DNA of 6,031 nt, from positions 1 through 6,031 of the forward strand of contig JADJVG010000026.1 of NCBI GenBank assembly GCA_016716675.1, written 5' to 3'. The stretch is from Hyphomicrobium sp. Lineage in GTDB: Bacteria > Pseudomonadota > Alphaproteobacteria > Rhizobiales > Hyphomicrobiaceae. This document shows, piece by piece, positions 5,466-6,031 of this stretch. A program made the position numbers and the translations under genes. The notes below the pieces were generated by a model. The model ran no database searches. It was not told the origin of the DNA and was given only the letters and a program-made list of their open reading frames with translations. Position 1 is the stretch's first letter, and every line of letters begins with the position of its first letter.

Positions 5466-6031
5466 CGCTCGAGCCGTTCCTGTTGCAGGCTCGCCGGGGC
5501 TGCTGCTGGCGCTCGTCGCCGCGCCGCTCGGCTGCGTCGTCGTCTGGCAGCGCATGGCCTACTTCGGCGAAACGGTGGCGCAGGCGAGCCTCGTCGGCGT
5601 CGCGCTGTCGCTGCTGCTCGGCATCGACACGACGCTGGCCGTCGCCGTCGTCGCACTGCTGGTCGCCGCCCTGATCCTGCTGCTGGGGCGGCAGACGGTG
5701 ACGCCGATGGATCGATCCTCGGCCTCACCCACCACGGCGCCTTCGCGGTCGGCATCATCGCGACTGCGATGCTCAGGGGACCATCGGTCGACTTCGCCAG
5801 CTACCTGTTCGGCGACATCTTCGCGGTGACGCCGGCCGATCTGGCTTGGCTGGCGGGCGGGGGAGCGGTGGTCGCCATCGCCATGTGGCGGCTGTGGCCC
5901 TCGCTGCTGCGCGTCAGCCTCGACGAGGATCTGGCGGCGGCCGAGGGCGTCGATGTCGGCCGCACGCGCACGGCGTTCACGCTGGCGCTGGCGCTGGCCA
6001 TCGCGGTCGCGATGAAGATCGTCGGCATCCT
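5462..6031 (+). CDS. znuB: Zinc ABC transporter permease ZnuB, N-terminal part, two frame changes, runs off the window
   Basis: ZnuB is the inner-membrane channel of the ZnuABC importer (ABC-3 permease family). Three frames must be joined. ATG 5462 gives MTLEPFLLQA. From about 5497 a second frame gives GLLLALVAAPLGCVVVWQ, RMAYFGETVAQASLVGVALS and two further hydrophobic segments. From 5712 a third gives SILGLTHHGAFAVGIIAT, then SYLFGDIFAVTPADLAW, SLDEDLAAAEGVDVGR and another membrane segment to the edge. These are the family's conserved blocks in the right order. Both shifts (about 5488-5500 and 5711) are consistent with one lost base. About five membrane segments are visible, and the protein would normally be about 260-290 aa. 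The start overlaps the znuC stop (ATGA), so translation is coupled. Either the sequence has errors near the contig end or the gene is dead, in which case the operon would not import zinc. Confidence 0.88.

Noticed and set aside
4320..5555. 411-codon minus-strand frame
   Set aside because: It is antisense to zur and znuC, which have complete motifs. Long antisense frames are common in GC-rich genes.

Overview
The window is GC-rich bacterial DNA, most likely from a proteobacterium. The initiator tRNA has an A-U pair in the anticodon stem where enteric bacteria have G-C. I remember that variant from Alphaproteobacteria, which would fit the zur-znuC-znuB layout, but this is not a firm placement.

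Layout. (1) Positions 1-1680 hold a compact minus-strand gene run, read from high to low coordinates: an unrecognised gene X (1680-1246), an unrecognised gene Y (1222 to about 798), a deoxynucleoside-kinase-like gene (797-209), and the start of a uracil-DNA glycosylase-like gene that leaves the window at position 1. Every gene in this run is broken by small frame changes, so the proteins are only visible when frames are joined. (2) Positions 1681-1968 are a non-coding gap. It is followed on the plus strand by a short AlpA-type helix-turn-helix gene (1969-2206), also with one frame change. (3) An initiator tRNA-fMet lies on the minus strand (2490-2566), with its 3' end facing the alpA side. A regulator of this type plus accessory genes beside a tRNA 3' end suggests that positions 1 to about 2489 are the edge of an integrated island. 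No integrase and no duplicated tRNA end are visible. (4) A complete IS200-type element with an intact TnpA (2941-3372) and matching hairpins near both ends lies at about 2833-3490. (5) After about 540 bp without a convincing gene, which includes an AT-rich palindrome that could be a Zur site, a zinc-uptake operon runs rightward: zur (4030-4539), znuC (4536-5465) and znuB (5462 to the edge). The genes overlap by 4 bp each (GTGA and ATGA), which implies translational coupling.

How the genes work together. Zur senses zinc and should repress the operon. ZnuC powers import through the ZnuB membrane channel. The ZnuA binding protein is not in the window. On the left, a nucleoside kinase beside a uracil-DNA glycosylase suggests nucleotide or DNA-repair metabolism, possibly phage- or island-derived. 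The roles of X and Y are unknown.

Caution. The frame changes are mostly consistent with one-base losses or gains, several of them in homopolymers. They cluster in the left 2.2 kb and the right 0.55 kb, while tnpA, zur and znuC in the middle are clean. That pattern fits low-coverage contig ends with base-calling errors at least as well as it fits real gene decay.
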